Origin: Lactarius indigo
Taxonomy: Eukaryota > Basidiomycota > Agaricomycetes > Russulales > Russulaceae
Assembly: GCA_025766275.1 (NCBI GenBank)
Contig: JAFKAC010000163.1
Coordinates: 37,965-101,964, forward strand
Direction of reading: 5' to 3'
DNA length: 64,000 bases
Positions 22,771 to 34,463 of this stretch are shown one piece after another. Each line of letters opens with the position of its first letter. Within the stretch, counting starts at the first letter, position 1. Made by a program: the position numbers and the translations under genes. The notes under the pieces were generated by a model, which was not told where the DNA came from, made no database searches, and was given only the letters and a program-made list of their open reading frames with translations.

Positions 22771-25198
22771 ATGTCCGCTTCCATCACGCTCAACTGCCTG
22801 GTCTATGGGCAGCGTTACGACAGGATCTTCTCGGTCGAGACCCCCGGTAACGGGAATGTCATCACCCTGAAGAAAGCGATCAAGAACAAAAAGAATCTGA
22901 CTTTCCAAGATGTTGAGGCCGACACTCTTAAGCTATGGAACGTTTCTATCCCCATCGACGAATTTTTGGAAGAAAAGATTAATGATCTAGAGCTTGGGAC
23001 AATGACACCACTGCTACCTGTGAAGGGGTTGTCAGCAGTCTTTTCGGGAAAAATTGAGGATGACCACCTCCACATCGTCGTACAAGGACCCGCCGCTATC
23101 GTCCAGACAAATGGATCTCCGCGGCTCCAGCTAAATTGTTTTGCACTCGGTGGTAATCGCAATAACGTCTTCTCGGTCAAGATCCCCGGTACCGAGAGTG
23201 TCAGCACCCTCAAGGAAGCGATCAAGGACAAAATGAGGCCCGCATTTGATCACATTGTCGCTGACACCCTCATCCTTTGGCGGGTTTCTGTCCATGACAC
23301 AAGCGATCTCGAACTGAAACTCAACGGATTCGACCTGGCCGATGAAGACCAGTTATCACCTATGCAGGTGTTATCGAGCGTCTTCTCGGATCCCCCTCTT
23401 CCAGGGCAAGTACACATTGTTGTGAAGCCTTCGTCAGCCCGTGAGTTCGAGTGGTTTTCCTCGCCACCCGTCTGACCTCGTTGTAGATTTGCTGTTTCAA
23501 CAACAACGAGCCTCAAAGTCTGACACGAATGAACCATGGACGAATATTGGACAACTGGAAACTAGTACGTTTTCTGACAAGTTGAACTCTCAACGTTGTT
23601 GAGCCCCGACTTTCCAGCCCAAGCTTTAGTAGTCAATCACGCGGTGGGAGTTCCTCCACCCTCATCCATCGCTACGTTCCCCAGATTTCATGCTGAGCAA
23701 AAGCGTCACCCCATATGGAATGGGCGTCCCTCGGTGAATTCGGGCATCCCCATACAACTCTATCACCCCGCGTTTGCAAACTTTCTTCGCATTTCCCGTG
23801 AAGGTACCGTCGACATCGATGTCAAGCCGGAATCTTACTCGGCCACACATTCCCTCTTCCACGCCGCTGCAGATCTTCACGACAACGAGGCTGAGCGTGT
23901 AACAGCAACCTGGACGTCTTTGGGACTGGCCATTGAGAATCCGCTTCCTCCACTGGACCACCATGGCATGCATTTCAACGGCGCCATTACAGAGGTCTGT
24001 GGAGGCGTCCCTGCTTTGGTGGCTCTCAAAGAAGATAAGAATGAAATCGGGACAGACGGTTGCGACCCATCGCACCAGTGTGCTTTCGGCTTTCGTTCGT
24101 ACTACGCATCAGAAAGGGTTACGTATTCCTGCCATTCCCTGCCAATTGCTCTTGTCTCACATGTTGTAGATGGAGCGGATCCGTAAAAGTTGTTGCTGCC
24201 CAACTTTCTTGATCGCTCTCGCAGGCCCTTGGATGTGTATTTTCGGAGCGGTCTTCGTTGAGAACGCAGTCGTTCAGCAGCTGACGGACTTCATCTGGAT
24301 CGGTGGACATCCCTACGACGACCGTAAAATTGAGTCGGTGACGCGTATTCTGGCATCGCTTGGCACAGGGATAAAGAAATTGAAAGACTTTTACAAGACG
24401 CTATCCCAGGATGGTTTACGACCCAATCCCCAACGGTTCTTCCCATTTATTCGGCGCTACCCTGTTAAAGAAGATTTTGTCAACTTCTCGTATAATGCCT
24501 ATCTTTTCCCCGTCACTCAGGATACTCGGGACACTCCGAGAAGCCCCTCCAAAGCCATATTCGTTGCTACCACCGAAGTCAAACGTCGACGTATTATCGT
24601 CAAGTTCACTCAAAGATATAACGCCAAAGCCCATCGCCTCCTTGCAATCAAAGGCTGTGCTCCTGAACTCTTATACTGCTCGAAGGAGGATCCGAATTCC
24701 GTTGATTTTGCTGGGTTGATCATGATCGTCATGGAATATATCGATGGAAGAACTGCTTATCAGCGGTATAGCAACGGCCGACTTGACCAGCGCATTTTTG
24801 ATCAGGTTGAGAAGGCCCTTGGCATCCTGCATGACGGAAACATTGTCTTTGGTGATCTCCGTTACCCGAACATCATAATTACGAAAGACGAGCGCGTTCT
24901 GCTTCTCGATTTTGATTGGTGCGGAGAACACGAAAAGGACACCTACCCCGTTTCGTTGAATGACAATCGCGATCCGCTCAACAGCATTAACTGGCACCCT
25001 GACGTCAAGAGAGGTGGTAAGATGGCGAAAGTGCATGATACTTTCATGCTTGATGGCATGAGACCTCAATCGGACACCACGTCTTTGTACAACCAGCCAC
25101 CAGCCACGACTTCAAGTCAAGATAGAGAACACATTCGACTCGGAAAACGCAAAGCGCGAGCCCAAGACGATGAGGTGAATGAAGGTGAAGGCGTGTGA
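22771..25198 (+). CDS. Crinkler-type protein, double header, atypical kinase
   Basis: Four exons join in phase: 22771-23440, 23487-23564, 23618-24117 and 24170-25198, giving 758 residues. The N-terminus holds two tandem copies of the ubiquitin-like Crinkler header: residues 1-110 (ITLNCLVYGQ, DTLKLWNVSIP, GLSAVFS, DHLHIVVQGP) and about 114-222 (LQLNCFALGG, DTLILWRVSV, VLSSVFS, GQVHIVVKP). A middle region follows with a fungal Crinkler spacer (SCCCPTFLIALAGPWMCIFG, DFIWIGGHPYDDRK). The C-terminus is a kinase-like fold: IVMEYIDGRTAYQRY, VFGDLRYPNIIIT in the place of the catalytic loop (Phe where His is usual) and LLLDFDWCGEHEKDTYP in place of DFG. Crinklers are secreted or nuclear effectors in oomycetes and occur widely in fungi, where their role is mostly unknown. 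No signal peptide is seen. It lies in the island between the two junction repeats. Confidence 0.82.
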
Positions 25199-26073
25199 AG
25201 AAATTGAGACCAATACTATATACCGTACGATAAGTACTTTACAACTTGTATTCCCATACTCTATGGCTTGTCACCGAATAATAGATTCCGCCCGAGGGGA
25301 AGAATAAAATCAATACAGAAATAACAAGAAACATGGAAACGCAGACGCACAGACGCAGGCGCAGATCGTCAACAGAGGCTACTTTTCCGCATTCGGTGAC
25401 ACCCCGAAAAAGGAAGGTGCTAAGCAAGAAAGTCACCTTTTTACTGTCTTTGTAGCCTGTGTTTCCCGTAGACACCGTCTAACATGCTAGCTAGAAATGA
25501 CGGGACCTAGGACGATGAGTGAGTTCAGTCGAGTCAGCTAACTCTCAGGTTCACCACGCAATTAAGCCGATGACAGTCACACAAGACATATGCAAAACAA
25601 CAGCGGACACATAACTAACTGACCATTCACGCTGTCTTAGGCTTGTAACCCATGTGCCAATGCCCTGGGCAGATAGCATTCACAGGTCGGGTGTCGGGTG
25701 ATTTAGTAGCGTTCAAAAATGACATTGTCGTTCTTGCCTCAGACAACATAAGATATCTACCAACTCACATCTGAAAATGTTGTCTTTTTCTTTCCCCCCT
25801 GGCATGGCGTAACATATGTGTCGTTATCAATGACTCCACCAGTTGAAGGGACGTTATGGTAATACAAGTTAGGAGCACTGAGTAGTGCCAGTGAAAGACT
25901 ATAATAATATTACGGGTGAGTAAAGCCAAGAAAGAGGTGTTACAGTACTACAGAAAAAGCCGGCTAAAAATATGGATACAGTATTGTTCATGAGCATTAT
26001 GATGAAAACATCTGTGGAAGGTCGTGTAGCGTCTCAGCATATGAAAGAGAAAAAGTTCGTTCAACGATCGTCA
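25199..26073. other. intergenic, no gene seen
   Basis: About 870 bases between the convergent ends of the Crinkler gene and the PRM1 remnant. A+T-rich patches, short frames only. Confidence 0.4.
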
Positions 26074-28830
26074 TCAAAGCGCACTACCAGCCGCGACAAA
26101 CTTGGCCTGGGGCTCCTTGGCAATGCCCAGCGGCATGGACGAGAAGTCCTCCACCCCCGCCTCGTCATGAAACGGTGTCGAGAACCGGTTCTGCGCTGGC
26201 ACAGGCACGCGCACCGCCACCCGCGCGAGCGCCGCACTCGGGCTAGGCGGGAAGTATACCGTGCACGCCGGCGCTGCGCGCGCATACGCATACCCGTAAT
26301 GCAGCGGCATCGGGACGTGCGCCAGCGCCACGGCTACAGGGCTCGGCGCATTCGAGTCTGCCTCGCCTGCGCTCACCACGCTCACGGGCACGCTCGGCTT
26401 GCGGCACACACCAGGGTTGACGGACGTGGACGTCGGCGCCGTATCGGGCGACCAGGTGGACTTGGGTTCGTATAATGGTGGCTGGGTACGCGAGATGCCC
26501 AGAGAGGCGTTCTCGAGTTCGGGGAGGCTCTTCCCTCGCAGCGACACGGCCTGCTCTGTGGAGATCGTCAACTAGGGCCGGTGCGCCTTGTTGAAACTTT
26601 TGTGCGCTGCGCTCTTGTCGTCCCACAATGAGAGGGTTAAGCGCTTATGCCAGTCGCCATCGCCACGGAGCTTGCGTGAGAGTGTGTGGATCACAATTTC
26701 AAGTGGCGGAGGTTGCGCAGATGCTGGAGAAACGTGATCGAAGAAGCTATCGAATGACTTGGTAGGGCGGTGCTTAAGACTAGACGAGGGATATAAACTT
26801 TCGGGATCTTCGGAATCGACATGACGGATCACCGCCAGCGTGAGAGGGAACTACGGAGGCATATTTCTGGCCTGGGATGGCTTCTCACCGGGGAAGCGAT
26901 TGTCGAACCCTGTGCGTTGGTTGATCACGCTCGAAGTTGCGCTTGCCCCGAGAGTAGAGGAAGCGACGACCATGCGAATACCAGAAGATAATGGTGAGCC
27001 ACATGAGCACAACGACGCCCCATAGCACAAGAAATATCGCGAACATAATATGTTCCTTCTCGAGTGACTGCACGTAGGTATTCATAAGCCGCCCAACGAG
27101 TCCACCGTCGGGACTATTGTTATTTCCGATAGCCGCAGCTACGATAGGCTGTGAGGCCGCATTTACTTCTTCAGGAGATGACACCAGTGCGCTCTCGTTC
27201 ACGCGCAGGACGTTAATGTTCAGGTTATCGTGTAAGAATGTGAGTGCATTCTCAATCGCATCGACCTTGGAGCTGATGAAGCACGCGAAGAATTCCTGAG
27301 CAGGTTGTTCCAGGATCTCCCCATTGAAAATTGCAGAGACTGCACTCTGAAGGTCATTATAGAACGCGTTGATGGTGTCATTGAGAGTGGTCGTGGCTCC
27401 ATTAACCCATCCGAATAACCCGTCGTTGACCGTCGACTGTATGCTGTTGATATGGTTGTTGACGCCGTTCGCGTACAGTGCCGACTGGTTGTACATGCTT
27501 TGGTTGAGCGACGTGAAGATTGAACCAGAGAAATCGCTGACGGCTGTGTTTGCACGATCGTGGAATTTAGCCTCCAGCGGAGTGACGGCCAACAACTGGA
27601 GCTGGACGGAGAGGATACCGAAAAAGCCAATCAAGAAGCAGGCGAGAGCAGATGGGTGGAATATGTAATGGAAGAACCATGTGGGGTTGACGTGTTGAGA
27701 AGCGGTGAGACGGAGGAGTGCACTGAGCTTATTTGCTATACGCATCAGAAGGGGGTGAGCTGAGTCGGCCTGGAGTATGAGTAAATTGTGATCAGACTGT
27801 GTGAGGGTTGGAGCTGTTATCAGCCCAATATGAACCACTGTCGGATCTGGTATCCATGCTTGACGGGTGAATTTAATGGAGCTTGAGGCAACGCCACTTG
27901 TACCACTCAAGTGCAGAGTAGCCGGCCAATAATACCACGGCTAGCACAGCAATCAGGATAATCCCAATCTTCACAACGTTCAAGAGTCGTGTTCGATTTC
28001 ATCAATGACTGAGGTGTCCATGTGATCTCAGAAGGTAATCGTGCTGCGATCGGAAAGGGGAAGCACCAAAGAGTTGAAGTTCATGCTCGCGAAAGTGTCA
28101 TTGATATCCTTCTTTACTGCCTCAAATGGAGTGTCAAGCCTATAAACGCGTCAAAAAAAAAGGTGAGGAACTATAAACAAAGGGCACACAGGTTGTTGAT
28201 TGTATCCTTCAATACAGAGACAGACGGCAAGGAAGCATTGAGCTTTGTCAAGGAGTCCTGAAAATCTGTTAGAAGAGTAACGTTCTGAAGCGCATCGAGA
28301 CTAGGGATGCTAAATTGTGGAGCCTTGATGTTGCCAAAAGGATTTACTTTATTAATCCCATCGATTGCTGTTTGGACCGCCGAGTTTGCCGCCGCTACGT
28401 CATTTTGGATGGACATGCGCAGAGAACTAAACGTGTTGGTGAGGAGTGTGTTGATCTAAAGGAGTCGTCAGACGAACTTTTTTTTTTCTTTCAAAATTCT
28501 GTCAGACGCACTCTTGTGTAGCACCAATGATCAATGAGAGTCCTCCGCGCACGACTAATCCCAAAAAGCACAAGAAAGTAGAGCGGTAGATGTCCACAAG
28601 GAGGTTGATGACGGCCTCCATGACGGTCAGCGCAAGAATAAGAGCCTCACGAGCACCATTCATGGAGGCATCAACCGCGTCCGTGATCTGCTCGTTGGTA
28701 GCAAGGGCCATGAAACAAGGCATGCTCGTGTTTGACGATGCGGCCTGTTGCGCAGCCTGATAGCTTGTGAAGAGATCGCCCCCAGCATTATTCACAGCCG
28801 CCTGTGCTGAATCCGAGGAAAGTTGGCACG
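26074..28830 (-). pseudogene. PRM1: PRM1 plasma-membrane fusion protein, decayed
   Basis: PRM1 is a multi-pass protein that promotes plasma-membrane fusion during mating and hyphal fusion. Order on the minus strand: QLSSDSAQAAVNN and MALATNEQITDAV (about 28830-28510), [14 protein letters not shown] and [18 protein letters not shown] (28420-28190), PFEAVKKDINDTF (about 28120), a membrane segment GIILIAVLAVVLLAGY (about 27930), FTRQAWIPDPTVVH, WFFHYIFHPSALACFLIGF, FGWVNGATTTLN, IENALTFLHDNLN and YVQSLEKEHIMFAIFL to 26885. Defects: the first membrane segment is missing upstream of 28830; a TGA replaces the Cys codon in ITF-C-DHMDTS at 28028-28030; a frame change near 27985; another near 27875; and an in-frame TAG at 26572-26574, after which the frame stays open for 165 codons to 26074. 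The junction 26884/26833 can only be spliced using a weak GTTCGA donor. Most of the protein is still readable, so decay is fairly recent. Confidence 0.82.
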
Positions 28831-29172
28831 AGCGGATGGGTCTTGCGTGCTGTCACGTTCAAAGAGGCGACGATGAGGCTCACGTGCCCGACGCGCATCA
28901 GCTCGCTCCGGGAGGTCTCGCCCGCTCGTCGCGATCTCCCCTCGGACACATAATCCCCGGGCCTTCGATCAAGAAGCACTCTGTGCTTCCGCCCGCTCTC
29001 TATGCCCCTTTCCATCTTTGCTCAATCTTTTTTGTTCACTTCCTTCAACTACGTATAGAAGTGGACTATAAATCGTCGACGCGACGCGTCGCTCTTTCCT
29101 TACCCCTCCTGGCACGGCACCAATCCTCCCTCTCTTCAGAGACCATAGGCAGTGACTCGTAAAGACTACAGG
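28831..29172. other. junction between PRM1 remnant and right repeat
   Basis: Some 340 bases where PRM1 similarity has ended and the repeat has not begun. It includes pyrimidine-rich runs (about 29020-29110) like a fungal promoter reading to the right, but no gene follows in that direction. It may be leftover flank from wherever the island came from. Confidence 0.4.
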
Positions 29173-29316
29173 AAAGCCCGTCCTTGGCGCAAGCTAAGTC
29201 GGGAATAAGTAAATCGCCTTTTGGATGTGAGATATGTCTCTTTTTGCAGGCAGGATACAACGGTGTACGACGAGGCGCTGGGCAATTTTTGGTCCAACGC
29301 AGGCGACTTTATATGA
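29173..29316 (+). pseudogene. HCR1: eIF3j 3'-end fragment
   Basis: Matches the end of exon 4, the last intron and the last exon of the intact eIF3j gene at 21297-22291. The last-exon match carries substitutions, including loss of the final ATG codon (ATA) before the TGA at 29314-29316. It has no upstream exons or start and is not a gene. Confidence 0.8.
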
Positions 29317-29716
29317 AGCGAATGAATGTAGCCCTCGCCGCCGTTTGTCCTATCCGAGCCGAATCACGTAGATTGTAGCATGGATTAGCTCGTGCGGTGG
29401 CCTGGCAGGTCAGCACAAACAACTACTGCTCTTCATCGTCATCACTGTCCTCCTCATCGTCCGCAACACCGATGACGCCTCCGGTGGTTCTTTCTCTCAG
29501 CTTGCGTCCCGCTTCCGCTAGCCTCGGCCCAAACACCTTTCGCGCACCAAAGTTCGCGCCGACATCCCAAATCTGTACTTTGGCTTTTGAGCCCGCCGCG
29601 GCGAGTGTTAAAGGATCGTCCGGCGACCAGACAGCCGAAAAGACCTCGCCCTGCAAAGTTTAGTTAGCACAACACTGGTATCAACCACACCTCGCGCGCT
29701 TACCAGTCCGAGATCG
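29173..29716. repeat. direct repeat, right copy (eIF3j-PWP1 junction)
   Basis: Second copy of the segment at 22133-22699, same orientation, about 544 bases. Here the PWP1 3' end is functional and the eIF3j piece is dead. The length difference comes mainly from the eIF3j 3' flank and the trinucleotide run in the left copy. Confidence 0.85.
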
Positions 29717-31441
29717 CGGCCTGCGACAAGGCTGACCTGCCTCTTCGTACCATCTTCGTGCTCCTGGACGTTCCATATTTTTACCATTTTGTCCGTCCCT
29801 GCCGTAACGAGGCACCCGCGGATGTGAGGATTCACGTCCAACGCACATGCTGCGCCGTCATGCGCCGCAATCGTGAAACGGGCTGGCGATGGTTGGTCAA
29901 GATCTGATGGCAGTGTCCGCGCATCGAAATTGACCACCATTCCGTTTTCCAACGAAACCTATGAAAAAGTACCGATTAAGTCACCCATCGCACGCAATGG
30001 AAAAGAGAACTCTCGCACATAAAAGCCGTGATTGTCCCATGGATCCCAACGTATGGCTTCGACGTCCGCGCCGACCACTGCGCCGACGCTCGCGTCGGGC
30101 GCTCGCGAGTCGAAAACGCGCACCGTGCGGTCGTAGCTCCCGCTGAGCAGCACAGCAGGATCTGTGGGGTTCCATTGCACGGCCTGCACCTTGTCCCTAT
30201 GCAATTTGCCAAAGCTGCGCAATGCGCCCTCCTTCGGGTCCCGCGAGAGGTCCCAGAGCTTGACGGTGCGGTCCGCGCTCCCGCTGGCGAGCATCTGTCG
30301 CGCGGTACGGTTCCACGAGAGGGAGAGGACAGCGTCGACGTGATGCGCCTCGCTCGCCGCGCGGTGCTTCGCCTTTTTGCGCTTTTTCTTGCCCGTGCCC
30401 GCGGGTTCCGGGACGTGCGCCGCCGTCTCCTTAGGGTTACCAAGGACGGCGTCGGGATAGACGGAGTCGAGCAAGTCGATGGAATAGATTTCAATCTCTG
30501 GGTCGAGGGTGCCGATCGCAACGTAATTACCGAAACGTGAAGCGGGGTCGTCCTCGGTGTCCATGTTTTCCTCTTTAGTTGCCGACGAAACTGGGAAGTC
30601 GAGCCATTCGAGGCAGAGCGGCATGCTGCTAAGGAGCAGGTCGTGGTGGGGCCCCAGGTACTCCGTCGGCTCATCGTAGACGAAGAAATGGAGCTGAGGC
30701 ACGTTTTGTTCGACAATGGCGGTCACGACCATGTTGTCTGTCGGCAAGACCTCGTTTTCCTCGCGCTCGAGTTCGTCATCGTCCTTGGGATCTGCATATT
30801 TATCAGGTGCACCGGGACATGAGTAATACAACGCACCTCTTTGAGGGTGATGTATGGGTCGTCATCGTTGTCGCGGTAAAACTGTAACCCTTTTATGCTG
30901 GTGAAAGGACCAAAAGCTGGGTAGGGCATATGGTGGTGATCCCAAATACGGCGTGACCAGACGCACTGGATGCCGGCCCATCGTCTTCTTCGTCATATGT
31001 ATCTAAATTATATTCGGAGAGATCTCCGTTTCGTTTTGGGGCGACGACGTCCTTCACTGCGTCATCATTCATGGGTTCATCATCGTCCTCGCTGCAAGAC
31101 CAGTCAATCAGTCGTCCGTAGCAGAGTGTGGGGGACGCACTCGACCCATGCAGAGTCGTCATCATCGTCGTCAACCTTGATATCGTCGACTTCGCTGTCC
31201 TCATCCCTTTGACTCATAGCGTGGGCGACAGCATTCGCACGTTCTAGCTCTGTGCGCGCGTCTTCGAGCTGTATGTTAGCAATATCTTTAATGCGCTCGA
31301 TATCGGCATCGTTCAGAGGCTGTTTTAACGGGTGGCGCGCGGGGGCTCCTCGCTTAACCCTTCCGAGAATAGATGAAAAGGGGCGAGGTGATAAAAGCAG
31401 TGGAGTGCGTACCAGACGATGCCCGAAATCAAGTCCCCCAT
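29423..31441 (-). CDS. PWP1: PWP1, WD40 ribosome-biogenesis factor
   Basis: Periodic tryptophan protein 1, a nucleolar WD40 protein for pre-rRNA processing and rDNA chromatin. Seven exons join in phase: 31441-31413, 31359-31141, 31091-30958, 30916-30837, 30783-30019, 29958-29704 and 29650-29423, giving 569 residues, close to the yeast length. It opens MGDLISGIVWVKRG, followed by acidic linkers, FGPFTSIKGLQFYRDN, PTDNMVVTAIV and PLCLEWLDFP. Repeat units then follow: DAVLSLSWNR with LASGSADRTVKLWD, VQAVQWNPTDP with LLSGSYDRTVRVFD, VEAIRWDPWD, CLVTAGTDKMVKIWN and FSAVWSPDDP with VQIWDVG. It ends in an acidic Asp/Glu tail. Intron 3 is only 41 nt (30917-30957). A basic KKKRKKAKHR stretch is a likely nuclear signal. 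Its 3' end is part of the junction repeat. Confidence 0.92.
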
Positions 31442-31915
31442 TTTCGAAATTTACCAAGAGACGCGCGCGATGAGACGACAGTGCCCATGCATGGCCCGGC
31501 CGGTCCGAGTGGCGTCAGGCGCTGTGGAGTTGGACCGAATAGACGCGCGACTTTTGCTACCCCATTGACCCTGTACTGTACTTCTATTTCATCAAAGCAT
31601 GTGGCACTCAAAGGCACGCGTGTGCAGCAGTTGATGCACGTTGATGAATCATGCCCCGCGCCGCAGCCGATAAACAGATTAATTGTTCGGGGAGAGCCCG
31701 CGATCCATACGATCCTTCCGACCGATGGTGCATCAAATGTCATAAGCAAGCCGCGGAATGTGAATCTAAGGATTTACAGCAGAAGAGAAGCTGAAAGCTA
31801 CTTGCAGTAAACCTCCGTACCCACCATTCCAGCGAAATAGTCGTGAATACGTTAGTAAGAGCGAGAGTAAACGAGCCACCCTCCCAGCATTTCTAAATAA
31901 CAGCGGTCGCGCTGC
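31442..31915. other. PWP1 upstream region / ATG22 3' flank
   Basis: About 470 bases. Frames are open on both strands here (31373-31810 plus, 31429-31749 minus) but neither resembles a known protein, and the region must contain the PWP1 promoter. Confidence 0.4.
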
Positions 31916-34463
31916 TCACATATTACTGACGGAGAACGCATGGCGTGTAGCTTCAGCCTCTACAAATTCCTCGCACTCAATGCGACTCTTCTTCACGTCC
32001 ACCATGAATAAGAAGATAGTACTGAAGAGCCCGCTAAAAACCGGATTATGACCAAGGGGGCTCGACCCGAGGTCTAGGGTACTCACAGGCCAAACAGGAA
32101 CGCGAACGGCATATTGTCGTTGTTATTTGAGGCAGATATAATCGCTTCGGAGACGAATGGTCCGATGAATGCCGAAGTCTTTCCAACCTATCATATTTGA
32201 CTTCAGCAGGTAACCTATGCCGATGATGGAAGTAGGTATTACCACGGAGAACAGGGCAAAGAAGAGGAACCTGCGTAGGAAAATAACACCTCAGGACCGA
32301 CACACAGAAAATAATGGAAAAACAGACATTTGAGGAAGAGGTGACACTTCGCTAATCATGGTCTGGCTGTATGCGTACCATGGGCAGACCATCAATCCAT
32401 AGAAAACTTGATATAACCTTAAATTAAAATGAGTACGCGGGTCCGGTCGAGAGGGACACTGCATGCACCAGATCTCCCAGACATGTTTAAAGCCGATCTT
32501 GTCCGTGTGTACACCAGCGAGACCCCAAGCAGTGAGGACCTGATATCGAGTGAGCCTGTCAAAGAAAATTCCAGTGTATGAAAGACGTCTGACTCACTAG
32601 AATCCAGAATATGTTGAAAACTAACATCTAGGTTTATGGCATGGTTAATACAAGGAGGTAGATCGCTGAGAATTGCCTTACCGTCTTCGTGGTTATATTA
32701 TATTTCTTTTGAACTAGCCAGAACATGCTGCGAACAGTTTCAGCCTCGACACGAATCAACAGACTTTCTGTTCTCACTAGATTCCTAGTCCTTGCGTCAC
32801 TATCCCGACCAAAAGCAAGAGGGTGAGCTGCAGTGTAGAATAGGCTACAACGCTACACGGAAGACACGTTAAGAGTGGAGGAATTTTAAAGATAACCTAA
32901 CCAACCTGTTCTGAAGAGTCCCGATAACGGTTCTGAAACGAAAAAAAATTGAGTCTCACGAGTAGGTGTGATAATGCAAGGCACTTACACAGTGGTATTC
33001 AATACATCGCCCCTACGGGAAAAAGGGGGCGTCAGGACCCGCACGTTGAAGAAACAAGAGGGACTTGCATGAGAAAATAGAATATAAGATACAAGAAAGT
33101 TTGTTTCAATCGTGAGCATTCTCGTAAGGCAACGTAGGCCTGCTTGAATCCAATAGTCATGAAGGAAGTCCCTGGAGGAAGGGCGAGACCAGGCCGGCGC
33201 TTTTCGAAGATGAACCAAGGAATGGCACAAAGTACTGGGGGAACGATAATGAGATGCATAAGCGCAGAACAGTTTCAGTCAGCGAAAAGACGAACACCAC
33301 ACGCCTCCAGAAAATGCGATCAGCACGCTAAATGCTCTCGTATTATTTTCCGGGCTCGCGTCAGCATGTAGTGCCTTGAGAATGCCGACCATGATAACAA
33401 GAATAATGATCTCTCCTGCCGAACTTATGGCAAAGGAGATATTGGAGACGCGATTGCGTGCCAAGGATTCAAAAAGGGAATGGTCATCCGGGCTATCTTG
33501 ACTGGTCAGTGAACGATCACAGATGAATCCAAACGGGGGTGCTGACGGCTTTAATCCTCGTTTCGCCTCATCAGCAGAGTCTTGAACTTCTGGGAGATTG
33601 CGAGCCAGGCCAGGGAACGCGGCAGTCCAAAATGTAAGGGCGCCCTTAGAAAACGGCGTGTCAGTGGCTGCATCAACAAAGTCACCATGTGGTTTACCTG
33701 ATATGAAATCACTGGAACAGCGGGTGTATGCGTTGAGATGAGAGAGTAAGAACAAAAATCACGAGACCCACAGCCGAGAACATATAATGCGACGCCGGTG
33801 CGCCACTGAGATGGGTCTTCGACCCCAAGCCATGCGAATGAGACGCCAACGGCCAAGAGCGTGAAGAAAATGGTGATGTTTGGCCTATACGGTGCGACTG
33901 TGACTCTCCCTTCGTCTGGTACAAAATCCTAGCGCACCTCCACGTCCCGTAATCAGCCCATCCACCAATCGTCAACAACAAGACGGCCTGGATAGCAAAG
34001 CTGATCCCATTCGTGAGGAGAACGATTGAGTTGACTGCATCAAATGGATGATCATGAGATCCTCTGGAAGTGATTAAGTGAGAACGACGACTCACCGTTC
34101 CTAACGCGCCCTAGATAGGGCAGCACGCATTCGGTACCGCTAGCACACGGCGCAGAGAACGGTGGATGGCTTGGGTCATAACCCGCGAGGTAGAGTAAGT
34201 TTTGGAACTGAGACGGGCCGAAGTTGAAGCCGGAGAGTCCGTTGTTGCCCTTGATGGACGTTAGGAAACGAAGAGTGGGCACACGGAGAAGAACGCACGA
34301 CGTAGTACAAATAGAAACACCAGAGCTCTCGACGCGACGTCGTCGTCCACAGTCCTTGGTCTCTCAAAACAGTCACATCTGGGTTTTGCACGCCGGCTTG
34401 AGAAACCTCGATGTCTAGATTAGCTTTAGGATCGTCTTTCGAGTCCCGGGTGTCGCCAATCAT
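31916..34463 (-). CDS. ATG22: ATG22-type vacuolar amino-acid effluxer
   Basis: Multi-pass MFS-fold permease that exports amino acids from the vacuole after autophagic breakdown. About 15 short exons can be joined in phase, giving roughly 600 residues. Landmarks in order: ELWCFYLYYVGNNGLSGFN, FGPSQFQNLLYLAGYDP, NGISFAIQAVLLLTIGGWADYG as a membrane pair, FFTLLAVGVSFAWLGV, a 14-nt exon, FWTAAFPGLARN, RVSNISFAISSAGEIIILV, CAIPWFIFEKRRPG, ALRECSRLKQTFLYL, GDVLNTTVTVIGTLQNS, MFWLVQKKYNITTKT, VLTAWGLAGVHTDKIGFK, WYAYSQTMISEVSPLPQM, GKTSAFIGPFVSEAI and DVKKSRIECEEF before the stop. One intron (33013-33068) has a GC donor with the classic GCAAGT sequence, and another near 33290 uses GTTCGT. No disabling change was found. 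Confidence 0.88.

Noticed and set aside
26074..26571. 165-codon frame as an independent gene downstream of PRM1
   Set aside because: It is in frame with the preceding PRM1 exon across a single TAG and continues its Pro/Ser-rich cytoplasmic tail.
30028..30540. Plus-strand frame of 170 codons inside PWP1
   Set aside because: Antisense shadow of the WD40 repeats; Arg/Val-rich composition and no homology.
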